Made by a program: the position numbers and the translations under genes
Shown: piece after piece, positions 1 through 6,971 of the stretch
How the letters are laid out: the number at the start of each line of letters is the position of its first letter
Numbering within the stretch: the stretch's first letter is position 1
Notes under the pieces: model-generated
Seen by the model: the letters and a program-made list of their open reading frames with translations, nothing else
What the model was told of the DNA's origin: nothing
Database searches by the model: none
Origin: an uncultured Sphingomonadales bacterium
GTDB lineage: Bacteria > Pseudomonadota > Alphaproteobacteria > Sphingomonadales > Sphingomonadaceae
NCBI GenBank assembly: GCA_903828025.1
Contig: CAIKKO010000521.1
Span: 1 to 20,731 of the forward strand
DNA: 20,731 nucleotides
Direction of reading: 5' to 3'

Positions 1-2895
1 CTCGATGATCGCGTCGAGCTTGGGCGTGCCCTTGGCCATTTCCTCGATCGCAAAGTCGATCAGCAGGATCGAGTTCTTGGCGACGATGCCGAACAGCATC
101 AGCACACCGATGAACACCGGCAGCGAGAGCGCCTGCCCGGTAACCAGCAGCAGGATCAGGCCGCCCAGCGGGGCAAGAAACAGCGAACCCATGTTCACCA
201 GCGGCGAGATAAAGCGGCGGTAGAGCAGCACCAGCACCGAGAACACCAGCAGGACGCCGGCCCCCAGCGCGACCATGAAGTTGGTAAGCATCTCTTCCTG
301 CCAGCGGTCTTCGCCTGCCGCTGCGTTCGAAACGCCTTGCGGCAGGTTTTTCATGATCGGCAGGTTCTTGATCGCGGCATCGGCGGTACCCTTGACCACG
401 CCCTCCGGCAGATCGGCACCGACAAATACGCGGCGGTTCTGATTGTAGCGCTGGATGCTGGTGGGGCCCGAGCCGAAGCCGATGCTCGCCACACGCGACA
501 GCGGCACTGTCCCGCCGGACGTCGTCGGCACGGGCAGGTTTTGCAGCGTGGAGAGATCGCGGCGCGAATCCACCGGCAGCTTCACCCGGATCGGCACCTG
601 CCGGTCGGACAGCGAGAACTTGGCGCTGTTCTGGTCGATCTCACCCTGCGTGGCGATGCGGATCACCTGGCTGAGTTCCTGCGTCGTCACGCCGAGTGAG
701 GCGGCAAGATCAAGGTGCGGCGTGATCACGATTTCCGGGCGGCGCAAATCGGCGCTGATCCGGGGCGCAACCACAACTTTGAGCTGGCTCATCTGGTCCA
801 CCAGCGTCTGCGCGGTCCTCTGGAGGAGATCGGCATCCGAGCCTGACAACATCACGCTGATCGCCCGGCCAGATCCGCCGCCGGGGCCGCCGCCATTCTG
901 CTTGAGAAAGCTGATCCGCGCATCGGGCACTTTCTGGAGGCGCGGCGTGAGCGCCCGCTCGAAATCCATGCTCGAACGCAAATGGTTGCCGCCAAACAAG
1001 GACCACTCGTGCTTCTTCAGCTCCATGAAGACGCGCCCGTTGCCTTCGTTGATGCGTTCGAGCGCTACGTCGATTTCAGGCTCGTCCTTCACCAGCGCGA
1101 GGACTTCATCGACCTTGCGTTCGGTCTGTTCGATCGTCGTGCCCGGCACCATCTCGATGGTGATCCGGCTGAAATCGCTATCGGTGTCGGGGAAGAACTG
1201 CTGGGGAATGAACATGAACAGCACGCCGGTAAGCCCCAGCGCGCCCACGCCAACGCCCATCATCCACAGCCGGTGATCGCGCAGGCGGGCACGGAACCAG
1301 CGGCGCGGATGCTGCGCCCGATAGGCGGTAACCCCGCCCGTATCGAGCGACCAATGCAGGATCTTCATGTAGCGATCGATCCACGGACCGCTGCCGTGAT
1401 CGGCCTCGCCGTGCGCGCGCAGGAAATAGGCGGCGATCATCGGCGTGATCATGCGCGCGACCAGCAGCGAGAACAGCACCGAAATCACCACAGTCAGGCC
1501 GAAATTCTTGAAGAACTGGCCCGAAACGCCGGGCATCAGCGCGACCGGCAGGAACACCGCGACGATCGAAAACGTCGTGGCGACGACGGCGAGACCGATC
1601 TCGTCGGCTGCGTCGATGGCGGCCTGATAGGCCGATTTGCCCATGCGCATGTGCCGCACGATGTTCTCGATCTCCACGATCGCATCATCGACCAGCACAC
1701 CCGCGACAAGGCCCAGCGCGAGCAGCGACAAAGTGTTCAGCGTGAAGCCGATCACGCTCATCAGCCAGAACGTCGGGATCGAGGACAGCGGGATCGCGAT
1801 GGCCGAGACGATCGTCGCGCGCCAGTCACGCAGGAAGAAGAACACCACGATCACCGCCAGCACGGCGCCTTCGACCATCGCCGACATCGACGATTGGTAC
1901 TGCTCCTTGGTGTAGCCGACGCTAGAGAACAGCTGAGTGAAATGGACCCGGCCGCCCTGCTCCTGCTCGATCTTGTGCAGTTCCTTCATCGTATCGTCGA
2001 ACACGCTGACATCGGATTCGCCGCGCGCGCGGGCGATGCTGAAGGTCACCACCGGCTTGCCATTGGTCTTGGCGATCGAGGTAATCTCGCTGAAGCTGTC
2101 GCGCACGTCGGCAACGTCGGAGAGGCGGACGGTGCGCCCGCCCGAAATCCCCACTTCGGTGCGCGACAGATCGAACGCGGTGGCTGCATTGCCCAGCACA
2201 CGCACCGCCTGCCGCGATCCGGCCACTTCGGCGCGGCCGCCCGCCGCATTGAGATTGACCTGCCGCAGCGCGGCATTGACTTGCGTGGCGGTAACGCCCT
2301 GCGCCTTCATCCGCATCGGATCGAGCGTGACCGCAATCTCGCGGTTAACCCCGCCATTGCGATCCACTTCGGCCATGCCCGGCACCGAGAGCAGCCGCTT
2401 GCGGACGCTGTCATCAATGAACCAAGAAAGCTGCTCGATCGTCATGTCGTCGGCAGAAGCGGCAAAATAGGCAATCGGATCGGACGATGTCTGCGCCTTG
2501 ATCACTTGCGGCTCGAGAATGCCTTCGGGCAGATCGCCGCGCACCTGATCGACCGCGTTCTTGACCTCGTTGACCGCCGCATTGATGTCTGTGCCGATGG
2601 TGAATTGCACCATCGTCTGGCTCGAGCCTTCGGTCGCGGTCGAGCTCAGCGAGTCGACACCGGCGATGGTGCGAACAGCCGATTCGATGCGCTGGGTGAT
2701 CTGGTTCTCGATCTCGGTCGGCGCGGCGCCGGGCTGCGAGATCGTGACGATCACCATCGGAAATTCGATATCGGGCTGATCCTGCACTTTCATGCTCATG
2801 AAAGCGACGACCCCGGCCAGAGTCAGGCCAAGGAACAAGACGATCGGCACAACGGGGTTGCGGATCGACCATGCGGATATGTTGCGAAAGTTCAT
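1..2895 (-). CDS. RND-family efflux transporter, inner-membrane permease (3' end cut by window edge)
   Basis: Proton-driven pump of the resistance-nodulation-division superfamily, HAE1/AcrB-like, expected to export drugs or other hydrophobic compounds through a tripartite complex. The frame is open from ATG at 2895 to the left edge (965 codons, no stop). The family is usually about 1,030-1,070 residues, so roughly the last 100 are missing. An N-terminal membrane segment lies near residues 13-33. The TM4 proton-relay pair Asp403-Asp404 sits in GLVAGVLVDDAIVEIEN. A second membrane block near the visible end carries the typical FGIVAKNSILLIDFA. The gene starts 16 nt after the stop of the membrane fusion protein, so the two form an operon. 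No outer-membrane factor is visible; it may lie beyond the edge or be encoded elsewhere. The substrate cannot be inferred from sequence alone. Confidence 0.95.
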   Translation of the reverse strand, partial: MNFRNISAWSIRNPVVPIVLFLGLTLAGVVAFMSMKVQDQPDIEFPMVIVTISQPGAAPTEIENQITQRIESAVRTIAGVDSLSSTATEGSSQTMVQFTIGTDINAAVNEVKNAVDQVRGDLPEGILEPQVIKAQTSSDPIAYFAASADDMTIEQLSWFIDDSVRKRLLSVPGMAEVDRNGGVNREIAVTLDPMRMKAQGVTATQVNAALRQVNLNAAGGRAEVAGSRQAVRVLGNAATAFDLSRTEVGISGGRTVRLSDVADVRDSFSEITSIAKTNGKPVVTFSIARARGESDVSVFDDTMKELHKIEQEQGGRVHFTQLFSSVGYTKEQYQSSMSAMVEGAVLAVIVVFFFLRDWRATIVSAIAIPLSSIPTFWLMSVIGFTLNTLSLLALGLVAGVLVDDAIVEIENIVRHMRMGKSAYQAAIDAADEIGLAVVATTFSIVAVFLPVALMPGVSGQFFKNFGLTVVISVLFSLLVARMITPMIAAYFLRAHGEADHGSGPWIDRYMKILHWSLDTGGVTAYRAQHPRRWFRARLRDHRLWMMGVGVGALGLTGVLFMFIPQQFFPDTDSDFSRITIEMVPGTTIEQTERKVDEVLALVKDEPEIDVALERINEGNGRVFMELKKHEWSLFGGNHLRSSMDFERALTPRLQKVPDARISFLKQNGGGPGGGSGRAISVMLSGSDADLLQRTAQTLVDQMSQLKVVVAPRISADLRRPEIVITPHLDLAASLGVTTQELSQVIRIATQGEIDQNSAKFSLSDRQVPIRVKLPVDSRRDLSTLQNLPVPTTSGGTVPLSRVASIGFGSGPTSIQRYNQNRRVFVGADLPEGVVKGTADAAIKNLPIMKNLPQGVSNAAAGEDRWQEEMLTNFMVALGAGVLLVFSVLVLLYRRFISPLVNMGSLFLAPLGGLILLLVTGQALSLPVFIGVLMLFGIVAKNSILLIDFAIEEMAKGTPKLDAIIE

Positions 2896-2911
2896 GCGCG
2901 GCCGCCCCGGC

Positions 2912-4129
2912 TCACGCGCCGGGGCGCGGAGTGGCGGTTGCCTTTGCCGCCACAGGCCGGATGGTGTCACCCGGATTGAGGAAGCCGCCGGCCCGCATGA
3001 CCACACGCTCGGTGCCCGACAAGCCCTCGATGACGACAATGCCCTGCGCCGTCACATCGCCGGTTTTCACCGCGCGGCGCGCCACTTTGTTGTTGCCGCC
3101 GACCACATAGACGAACGGCCCGTTCTGATCCGACAGGATCGCCGATTCCGGCAGGATGGGCGCGGTCACCGCGCCGCTGCGGATCTGCGCGCTGGCGAAG
3201 CCGCCGGGGCGCAGCGCCGGATTGTAGGCGAGCGCGATCCGGGCGACGCCCTCACGCGTCTGGGTGTCGATTGTCGGCGAAAGCTGCCAGATCTGCCCGG
3301 TGAACGGCTGGGCCGTGCCGACGGGCATGACATCCGCCGACTGTCCAACCGAAAGGCGGGCCAGATCGTTTTCAGCCAGATGCGCCTGCATTTCGAACTG
3401 GCCGTCCTTGGCGATACGGAACAGCACGCCGCTGCCGGGGCTGACAATCTGTCCGGGCTCCACCCCGCGCGTCAGCACCAGACCTGCGGCAGGCGCGACA
3501 ATATTGAGCCGCGCGCTGCTGGCTTGCAGCTGCCCCAGCGCCGCATTGGCGACATGGACTTGCGCGACTGCGGCATCGCGGGTGGCGACCAGCCGGTCGA
3601 CATCGGCCTTCGAGATAAAGCCGCGCTCGACCAGCTTGAGCGCGCGATCGAGGTTCGACTGTGCGATCCGGGCATTGGCGCGCTGCACTTCGATGTTGGC
3701 AGCCTGTCCGGCGATCTGCTCGACCTGCACCGAGCGATCAACCACGGCCAGAACCTGCCCGGCCTGAACCCAATCGCCCGCATCGACCAGCACGCGCTCG
3801 ACCCGGCCGCCTTCGCCTGCGACGCCCACCGGCATTTCGCGCCGGGCCGCGATCGTGCCGCTGGCCGTGATGGTTCCGGTGACGCTCGTGCGGCCGGGCG
3901 TGATCACGCTGACGGTTTGCGCCTGCGCGTTGCGGGCGGCCTCGGCATCGCTCGCGGCGGGCTTGTGGTGCATGACATACCAGGCCAGCCCGAGTGCAAG
4001 CGCGACAAGCAAGGCAACGAGCACCATCCACCCGCGACCAGTCCCTGCCAGGCCGCCGTCCGCGTCGCGATCAAGGACGGGTTCCAGAGCGGGCTGCAGT
4101 TCAGGCTTGATGGTCGATTCGTAATTCAT
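2912..4129 (-). CDS. RND efflux periplasmic adaptor (HlyD/AcrA-type membrane fusion protein)
   Basis: Periplasmic adaptor that links the downstream RND pump to an outer-membrane channel. The 405-residue protein has a short cytoplasmic N-terminus and one membrane anchor at about residues 34-55 (WMVLVALLVALALGLAWYV). It has no lipobox, so it is a transmembrane-anchored rather than lipid-anchored adaptor. Next come a lipoyl/barrel-sandwich half (GGRVERVLVDAGDWVQAGQV), an alpha-helical hairpin rich in Ala, Gln and Arg, the second lipoyl half (IVAPAAGLVLTRGVEPGQIV), a beta-barrel, and a membrane-proximal domain ending in a Pro/Ala tail. I chose ATG 4129; an in-frame GTG at 4138 (three more residues) is an equally possible start. 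The RND gene follows after 16 nt. Upstream is a 400-nt gene-free stretch that should hold the operon promoter. Confidence 0.93.
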   Translation of the reverse strand: MNYESTIKPELQPALEPVLDRDADGGLAGTGRGWMVLVALLVALALGLAWYVMHHKPAASDAEAARNAQAQTVSVITPGRTSVTGTITASGTIAARREMPVGVAGEGGRVERVLVDAGDWVQAGQVLAVVDRSVQVEQIAGQAANIEVQRANARIAQSNLDRALKLVERGFISKADVDRLVATRDAAVAQVHVANAALGQLQASSARLNIVAPAAGLVLTRGVEPGQIVSPGSGVLFRIAKDGQFEMQAHLAENDLARLSVGQSADVMPVGTAQPFTGQIWQLSPTIDTQTREGVARIALAYNPALRPGGFASAQIRSGAVTAPILPESAILSDQNGPFVYVVGGNNKVARRAVKTGDVTAQGIVVIEGLSGTERVVMRAGGFLNPGDTIRPVAAKATATPRPGA

Positions 4130-4201
4130 GTGGTTCACGTGCCTTCGTCCCGGTCGGGCCGCCGTTTTCCCGAGCGTGGAACAAACCCCATGCTCGCGGA
4201 A

Positions 4202-4223
4202 GTGTATTACCGATCTATATCAC
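4202..4223. promoter_or_regulatory. AT-rich imperfect palindrome upstream of the efflux operon (weak operator candidate)
   Basis: The patch reads gtgtattac-cgatc-tatatcac, with GTG/CAC ends and an AT-rich core, and stands out from its GC-rich surroundings. It lies about 75-95 nt upstream of the adaptor start. The two arms match only partly (5 of 8), so this is only a candidate binding site or -10-like region. Confidence 0.15.
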
Positions 4224-4268
4224 GTCCCGCAAGCGCAGGACGGGTCCACTGTGGCGCACGCGACGCGG

Positions 4269-4297
4269 TTCTTAGCATTGCATCCGACGAGTGACAA
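4269..4297 (-). promoter_or_regulatory. Candidate promoter for the adaptor-RND operon
   Basis: On the minus strand TTGTCA (5 of 6 to TTGACA) is followed after 17 nt by TAAGAA (3 of 6 to TATAAT), about 140 nt upstream of the adaptor start. The spacing is ideal but the -10 match is poor, so this is weak. Confidence 0.18.
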
Positions 4298-4405
4298 TTC
4301 TGCCTCGACCAAGCACATTGTCATAACAACGCGTTGCGGACTGGGCGCAATCGAATTCGGGCTTGGCAGTTCGCCCCTTCGGGCACGCCTTCGCAAACGG
4401 CCAAC

Positions 4406-4431
4406 GATCAGTGCCTGTGATCAGTGCCTGT
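4406..4431. repeat. Perfect tandem duplication, 2 x 13 bp
   Basis: The unit GATCAGTGCCTGT occurs twice in direct succession (4406-4418 and 4419-4431) in non-coding DNA beside the distal sciP hairpin. It is probably a replication-slippage duplication; no function is evident. Confidence 0.8.
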
Positions 4432-4440
4432 CAACGAACA

Positions 4441-4469
4441 GTGGCCGCCCCTGCGTCAGGAGCGGCCAC
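4441..4469 (-). terminator. Strong hairpin downstream of sciP, likely terminator
   Basis: GTGGCCGC (4441-4448) pairs perfectly with GCGGCCAC (4462-4469). After one mismatch, CCTG pairs with CAGG around a 3-nt loop. Read on the minus strand, the stem is followed by TGTTCGTT, a weak T-rich tail. Its place 65 nt after the sciP stop fits transcript ending or 3'-end protection. Confidence 0.45.
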
Positions 4470-4501
4470 CATGAGAGTATGGATTTGGAAGCTAGGCCGT
4501 C

Positions 4502-4533
4502 CGCCTGACGACCGATCGGTACGTCGTCTGGCG
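4502..4533 (-). terminator. Hairpin immediately after the sciP stop codon
   Basis: CGCC-T-GACGAC (4502-4512) pairs with GTCGTC-T-GGCG (4523-4533): 10 paired positions, one mismatch and a 10-nt loop. It starts one base after the sciP stop. There is no T-run, so it may be a Rho-related or RNA-stabilising structure rather than a classic intrinsic terminator. Confidence 0.35.
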
Positions 4534-4534
4534 A

Positions 4535-4834
4535 TCAGTACTTGAGCTGGCGCTCGTACAAATCCCGGTAGTGCTGGATGCGGGTAACCCGCAGGCCCTG
4601 CATGCCCGAGCGATCGACCGCACGCTGCCAGGACGCGAATTCCTCGAGCGTGAGGTTATAGCGCGAGCAGACCTCGTCGATTGTCAGCAAGCCACCGTTA
4701 ACGGCCGCGACAACCTCGGCCTTGCGGCGCACAACCCAGCGCGTCGTCGAAGGCGGCGGCAGGCTATCCAAGGTCAGCGGCTCGCCAAGGGGCCCAATGA
4801 CCTGCGACGGCTTGATTTTCTGGTTTTCAATCAT
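4535..4834 (-). CDS. sciP: SciP-like CtrA inhibitor (DUF1153 family)
   Basis: A 99-residue helix-turn-helix protein. In Caulobacter the family member SciP binds the response regulator CtrA (and DNA) and blocks CtrA-activated transcription in the cell cycle; the same role here is inferred. The conserved core is intact: VIGPLGEPLTLDSLPPP near residues 12-28, then TTRWVVRRKAEVVAAVNGGLL, a helix-turn-helix around LTIDEVCSRYNLTLEEFASWQRA, and a basic GLRVTRIQHYRD tail. ATG 4834 is chosen because the family core begins soon after it, and because it overlaps the end of the upstream gene by 8 bp with a GAGAA-like ribosome site. An upstream in-frame start would add residues unlike the family. Two hairpins follow the stop. 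Confidence 0.9.
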   Translation of the reverse strand: MIENQKIKPSQVIGPLGEPLTLDSLPPPSTTRWVVRRKAEVVAAVNGGLLTIDEVCSRYNLTLEEFASWQRAVDRSGMQGLRVTRIQHYRDLYERQLKY

Positions 4835-5201
4835 GGCATTTCTCGTCTGGTCGACGCTGCGGGGCGGCGTTTGGTACGGGATCGTCCATGCCTTCCGCGT
4901 CATTTCCATTCGTTGAAGAGGCGGGGTTAACGGGCACTTTAGGCTCCACTCCGAAATTCCGGATCAAAAGGGCGGCGGAATCATGAAAGCTGCACCCCTG
5001 CCCTGCGGTAGGCCCGGAAACACCTGCACTTTGGCGTAGGTCCAGTTGCAGGCCCAGGCCAGGCAATGGGCTGGACAGCTCACGACGCGTATCGTGTGCT
5101 GCAACAAGCCGCGCGCAAAGTTCGCTCCAGCCAAACGGCCGCAGCCCTTGGCTCGAATCGCTTGGCACAGGCGGCCGTGAATCGGTGAACCCCATTTCCA
5201 T
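4827..5201 (-). CDS. Uncharacterised 124-residue protein translationally coupled to sciP
   Basis: I do not recognise a named domain. The product has a short polar N-terminus, a segment FGWSELCARLVAAHDTRREL that reads as an amphipathic helix, and a C-terminal region with FHDSAALLI and VNPASSTNGNDAEGMDDPV. I think similar sequences occur beside sciP in other sphingomonads, but that is memory, not a search. Three sequence facts support a real gene: AGAGG lies 7 nt before ATG 5201, the stop overlaps the sciP ATG by 8 bp (ATGATTGA), and the strand and order suit a two-gene operon. No signal peptide or membrane segment is seen, so it is probably cytoplasmic. Codon use is less GC-biased than in neighbouring genes, which lowers certainty. 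ATG 5195 is an alternative start. Confidence 0.6.
   Translation of the reverse strand: MEMGFTDSRPPVPSDSSQGLRPFGWSELCARLVAAHDTRRELSSPLPGLGLQLDLRQSAGVSGPTAGQGCSFHDSAALLIRNFGVEPKVPVNPASSTNGNDAEGMDDPVPNAAPQRRPDEKCHD
4927..4941 (-). promoter_or_regulatory. CtrA-box-like half-sites upstream of sciP
   Basis: On the minus strand TAAA-N7-TTAA, one mismatch from the CtrA consensus TTAA-N7-TTAA, lies about 95 nt before the sciP start, inside the upstream gene. sciP is CtrA-activated in Caulobacter, so feedback would make sense. A single near-match is weak evidence. Confidence 0.25.
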
Positions 5202-5267
5202 GAGACAGCCTCTAACCCGCCGCTGGATAAGGGACGGTAAAGCCCGCCTTCACCAAGAGTTAGGTTT

Positions 5268-5282
5268 TGTCCGGATCGGACA
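5268..5282. promoter_or_regulatory. Perfect inverted repeat in the divergent sciP-operon/mnmA region
   Basis: TGTCCG-GAT-CGGACA is a perfect 6-bp inverted repeat with a 3-nt spacer. It lies 67 nt before the unknown gene (minus) and about 145 nt before the preferred mnmA start (plus). The symmetry suits a dimeric repressor or activator; I cannot name the regulator. Confidence 0.35.
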
Positions 5283-5299
5283 GACTGGCCATGCCTGCT

Positions 5300-5325
5300 T
5301 TTTGCGCTGCCGCTTCGGCGCAAAA
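5300..5325. promoter_or_regulatory. Hairpin upstream of mnmA
   Basis: TTTTGCGC (5300-5307) pairs perfectly with GCGCAAAA (5318-5325) around a 10-nt loop. An alternative fold pairs GCCG with CGGC inside. If mnmA starts at 5427 it lies in the leader; if at 5334 it sits just before the start codon. No T-run follows on the plus strand, so it is not an obvious terminator. Confidence 0.3.
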
Positions 5326-5426
5326 CCGCCTATGTGGCCCAAATGCTGAACTCTTCAGGCTCAGGCAGTGCGCCCGTCGCTGCCACAAGCCAAGCTCCGG
5401 GTCTGGCCTTCGGGCAGGCCGATGCG

Positions 5427-6551
5427 ATGAAACTCTTTACGCTGCCGGCCGCACAGGGCCCGCGGCGAATCGTTGTGGCGATGTCCGGCGGCGTCGACAG
5501 CTCGGTGGTCGCCGGGCTGGCCGCGGCCAGCGGCGCCGAGGTGATCGGCATCACACTGCAGCTTTACGACTACGGCGCCGCGACCGGCCGCAAGGGCGCG
5601 TGCTGCGCCGGCGACGATATCCGGGACGCCCGCGCGGTGGCGGACCGGCTGGGCATCGCACACTATGTGTTCGATCACGAATCGCGCTTTCGGGAAGAGG
5701 TGGTCGAGCGCTTTGCCGATGATTATCTGGCAGGCCGCACCCCGATCCCGTGCATCCGCTGCAATATGGGCCCAAAGTTCACCGACCTGCTGACGATGGC
5801 GCGCGATCTTGGTGCCGATTGCCTCGCCACCGGGCATTATGTTCGCCGCATCATCGGCACATCCGGGCCTGAGCTCCACCGCGCGATCGATCCGGCGCGC
5901 GACCAGTCCTACTTTCTCTATGGCACGACCACCGAGCAACTGGACTTCCTGCGGTTTCCGCTGGGCGGCATGCCCAAGACCGACGTCCGCGCGATTGCAG
6001 CCAGCCTCGGCCTCGGCGTCGCGGCCAAGCCCGACAGTCAGGACATCTGCTTTGTGCCGGATGGCGACTATGCCGCCATTGTGACCAAAGTGCGCCCCGA
6101 GGGCGCAGCCGCAGGAGAGATCGTCCATGCCGCGACCGGCCAAGTGCTGGGAACGCATCGCGGCGTGATCCACTATACGGTCGGGCAGCGGCGCGGCCTC
6201 GAGATTGGCGGCCAGAGCGAACCGCTCTACGTGACCGCGCTCGATGCACCGGCGCGGCGCGTGCTGGTGGGGCCAAAGGCGCTGCTGGCGGTCGGCACGG
6301 CAGTCCTCGCCGATACGAACGCGATCGGCCCCCTACCAATGGACGGGCCGCTCACCGCAAAGGTCCGCTCGCTGGCCAAGCCGGTTGCGGTCACGCTGGA
6401 AGGGCCGCTTGGCGCGGGCGCGGCCTGCACGATCCGCTTCGCCCAGCCCGAATACGGGGTCGCCCCGGGTCAGGCGGCAGTGCTTTATGCGGGCGAGCGC
6501 GTGGTGGGCGGCGGCTGGATCGACAGCACGACGCCGTGGGCCAACGACTGA
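5427..6551 (+). CDS. mnmA: tRNA-specific 2-thiouridylase MnmA
   Basis: Cytoplasmic ATP-dependent enzyme that thiolates U34 of tRNA for Lys, Glu and Gln, receiving sulfur from a persulfide relay. From ATG 5427 the protein is 374 residues, normal for the family. The PP-loop SGGVDSS is at 20-26. The catalytic pair is Cys112 (PIPCIRCN) and Cys208 (DSQDICFVP). Also present are ATGHYVR, RDQSYFLY and the C-terminal beta-barrel segment HYTVGQRRGLEIGG. The frame stays open upstream, with GTG 5334 and ATG 5343 as alternatives that would add 28-31 residues. The first part of that extension has weak GC bias at third codon positions, so I prefer 5427. It is convergent with the next gene, with only 4 nt between the stops. 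Confidence 0.95.
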   Translation: MKLFTLPAAQGPRRIVVAMSGGVDSSVVAGLAAASGAEVIGITLQLYDYGAATGRKGACCAGDDIRDARAVADRLGIAHYVFDHESRFREEVVERFADDYLAGRTPIPCIRCNMGPKFTDLLTMARDLGADCLATGHYVRRIIGTSGPELHRAIDPARDQSYFLYGTTTEQLDFLRFPLGGMPKTDVRAIAASLGLGVAAKPDSQDICFVPDGDYAAIVTKVRPEGAAAGEIVHAATGQVLGTHRGVIHYTVGQRRGLEIGGQSEPLYVTALDAPARRVLVGPKALLAVGTAVLADTNAIGPLPMDGPLTAKVRSLAKPVAVTLEGPLGAGAACTIRFAQPEYGVAPGQAAVLYAGERVVGGGWIDSTTPWAND

Positions 6552-6565
6552 GCGGTCATTCGCTC
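6550..6565. other. Small hairpin across the mnmA/hypothetical convergent junction
   Basis: GAGCG (6550-6554) and CGCTC (6561-6565) form a 5-bp stem with a 6-nt loop that overlaps both stop codons. It is the only structure available to end either transcript here. It is short and lacks T-runs. Confidence 0.25.
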
Positions 6566-6939
6566 CAGGGTTCGAGCACGCAGCCCCAGCCCTCACGATA
6601 AGTCGCGGTCTGCCGCGCGAGCAGCGGGAAGCGCGCCATCACGCTGCGCGCCGCCGGATCTTCCGACAGGGTGATGAGATCCATGCCCGGCTCGAAATCC
6701 TTGCGGCAATCGCCGAGCGGGCGGCCGCCGACGAACCGGCACGAGCAGGCGACCCGCGCGCCGTAGGACGCACCGGTCAGCGCATAGCCATGGAGCTGCG
6801 GCCAGACGAACGCCCCCGCCCCGGCCAGCAGCACTGCGGCGAACATAGCCCAGCGCGGCCAGCGACGGCGGCGAGGCTGGCCAGCGGTGGCCATAGCTGC
6901 AGGCTGTTTTGAGGAAGGAGACAGTTTGGCCATTGCCAT
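6556..6939 (-). CDS. Small membrane-anchored protein with four cysteines, unknown function
   Basis: No named family recognised. From ATG 6939 the product is 127 residues: a basic stretch (RRRRWPRW, 23-30), one membrane segment near 31-47 (AMFAAVLLAGAGAFVWP), and a probably periplasmic domain with Cys65-Ser-Cys67, Cys78 and Cys120, plus LGDCRKDFEPGMDL and a C-terminal YREGWGCVLEPW. The positive-inside arrangement predicts an N-in, C-out topology. ATG 6894 (112 residues) is an alternative start; neither has a good ribosome site. The gene is divergent from a serine-hydrolase lipoprotein with only about 30 nt between the starts, so they may share control. The four cysteines outside the membrane suggest disulfides, or possibly metal or cofactor binding (inference). 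Confidence 0.7.
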   Translation of the reverse strand: MAMAKLSPSSKQPAAMATAGQPRRRRWPRWAMFAAVLLAGAGAFVWPQLHGYALTGASYGARVACSCRFVGGRPLGDCRKDFEPGMDLITLSEDPAARSVMARFPLLARQTATYREGWGCVLEPWSE

Positions 6940-6971
6940 GCAGGGTCGATCTGGAGGAAGGCTGGCCACCA

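Larger units (their letters stand above)
4130..4534. other. Gene-free intergenic stretch between sciP and the efflux operon
   Basis: About 400 nt with no convincing coding frame. From right to left it holds two hairpins just downstream of sciP, a 13-bp perfect tandem repeat at 4406-4431, a weak promoter-like pair, and an AT-rich patch at 4202-4223 that could bind a regulator of the efflux operon. The open frames crossing it have no recognisable domain, no good ribosome site and irregular codon use. No local efflux regulator gene (TetR, MarR or two-component) is present. Confidence 0.6.

Noticed and set aside
982..4294. Long plus-strand open frames opposite the efflux genes
   Set aside because: They mirror the RND and adaptor genes and are rich in Arg, His, Asp and Gly with no domain, a normal antisense effect of biased codon use in GC-rich DNA.
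4964..5323. Alternative 119-codon minus-strand frame over the gene upstream of sciP
   Set aside because: It ends without coupling to sciP and lacks a good ribosome site; the other frame has AGAGG at 7 nt and the 8-bp overlap with sciP.
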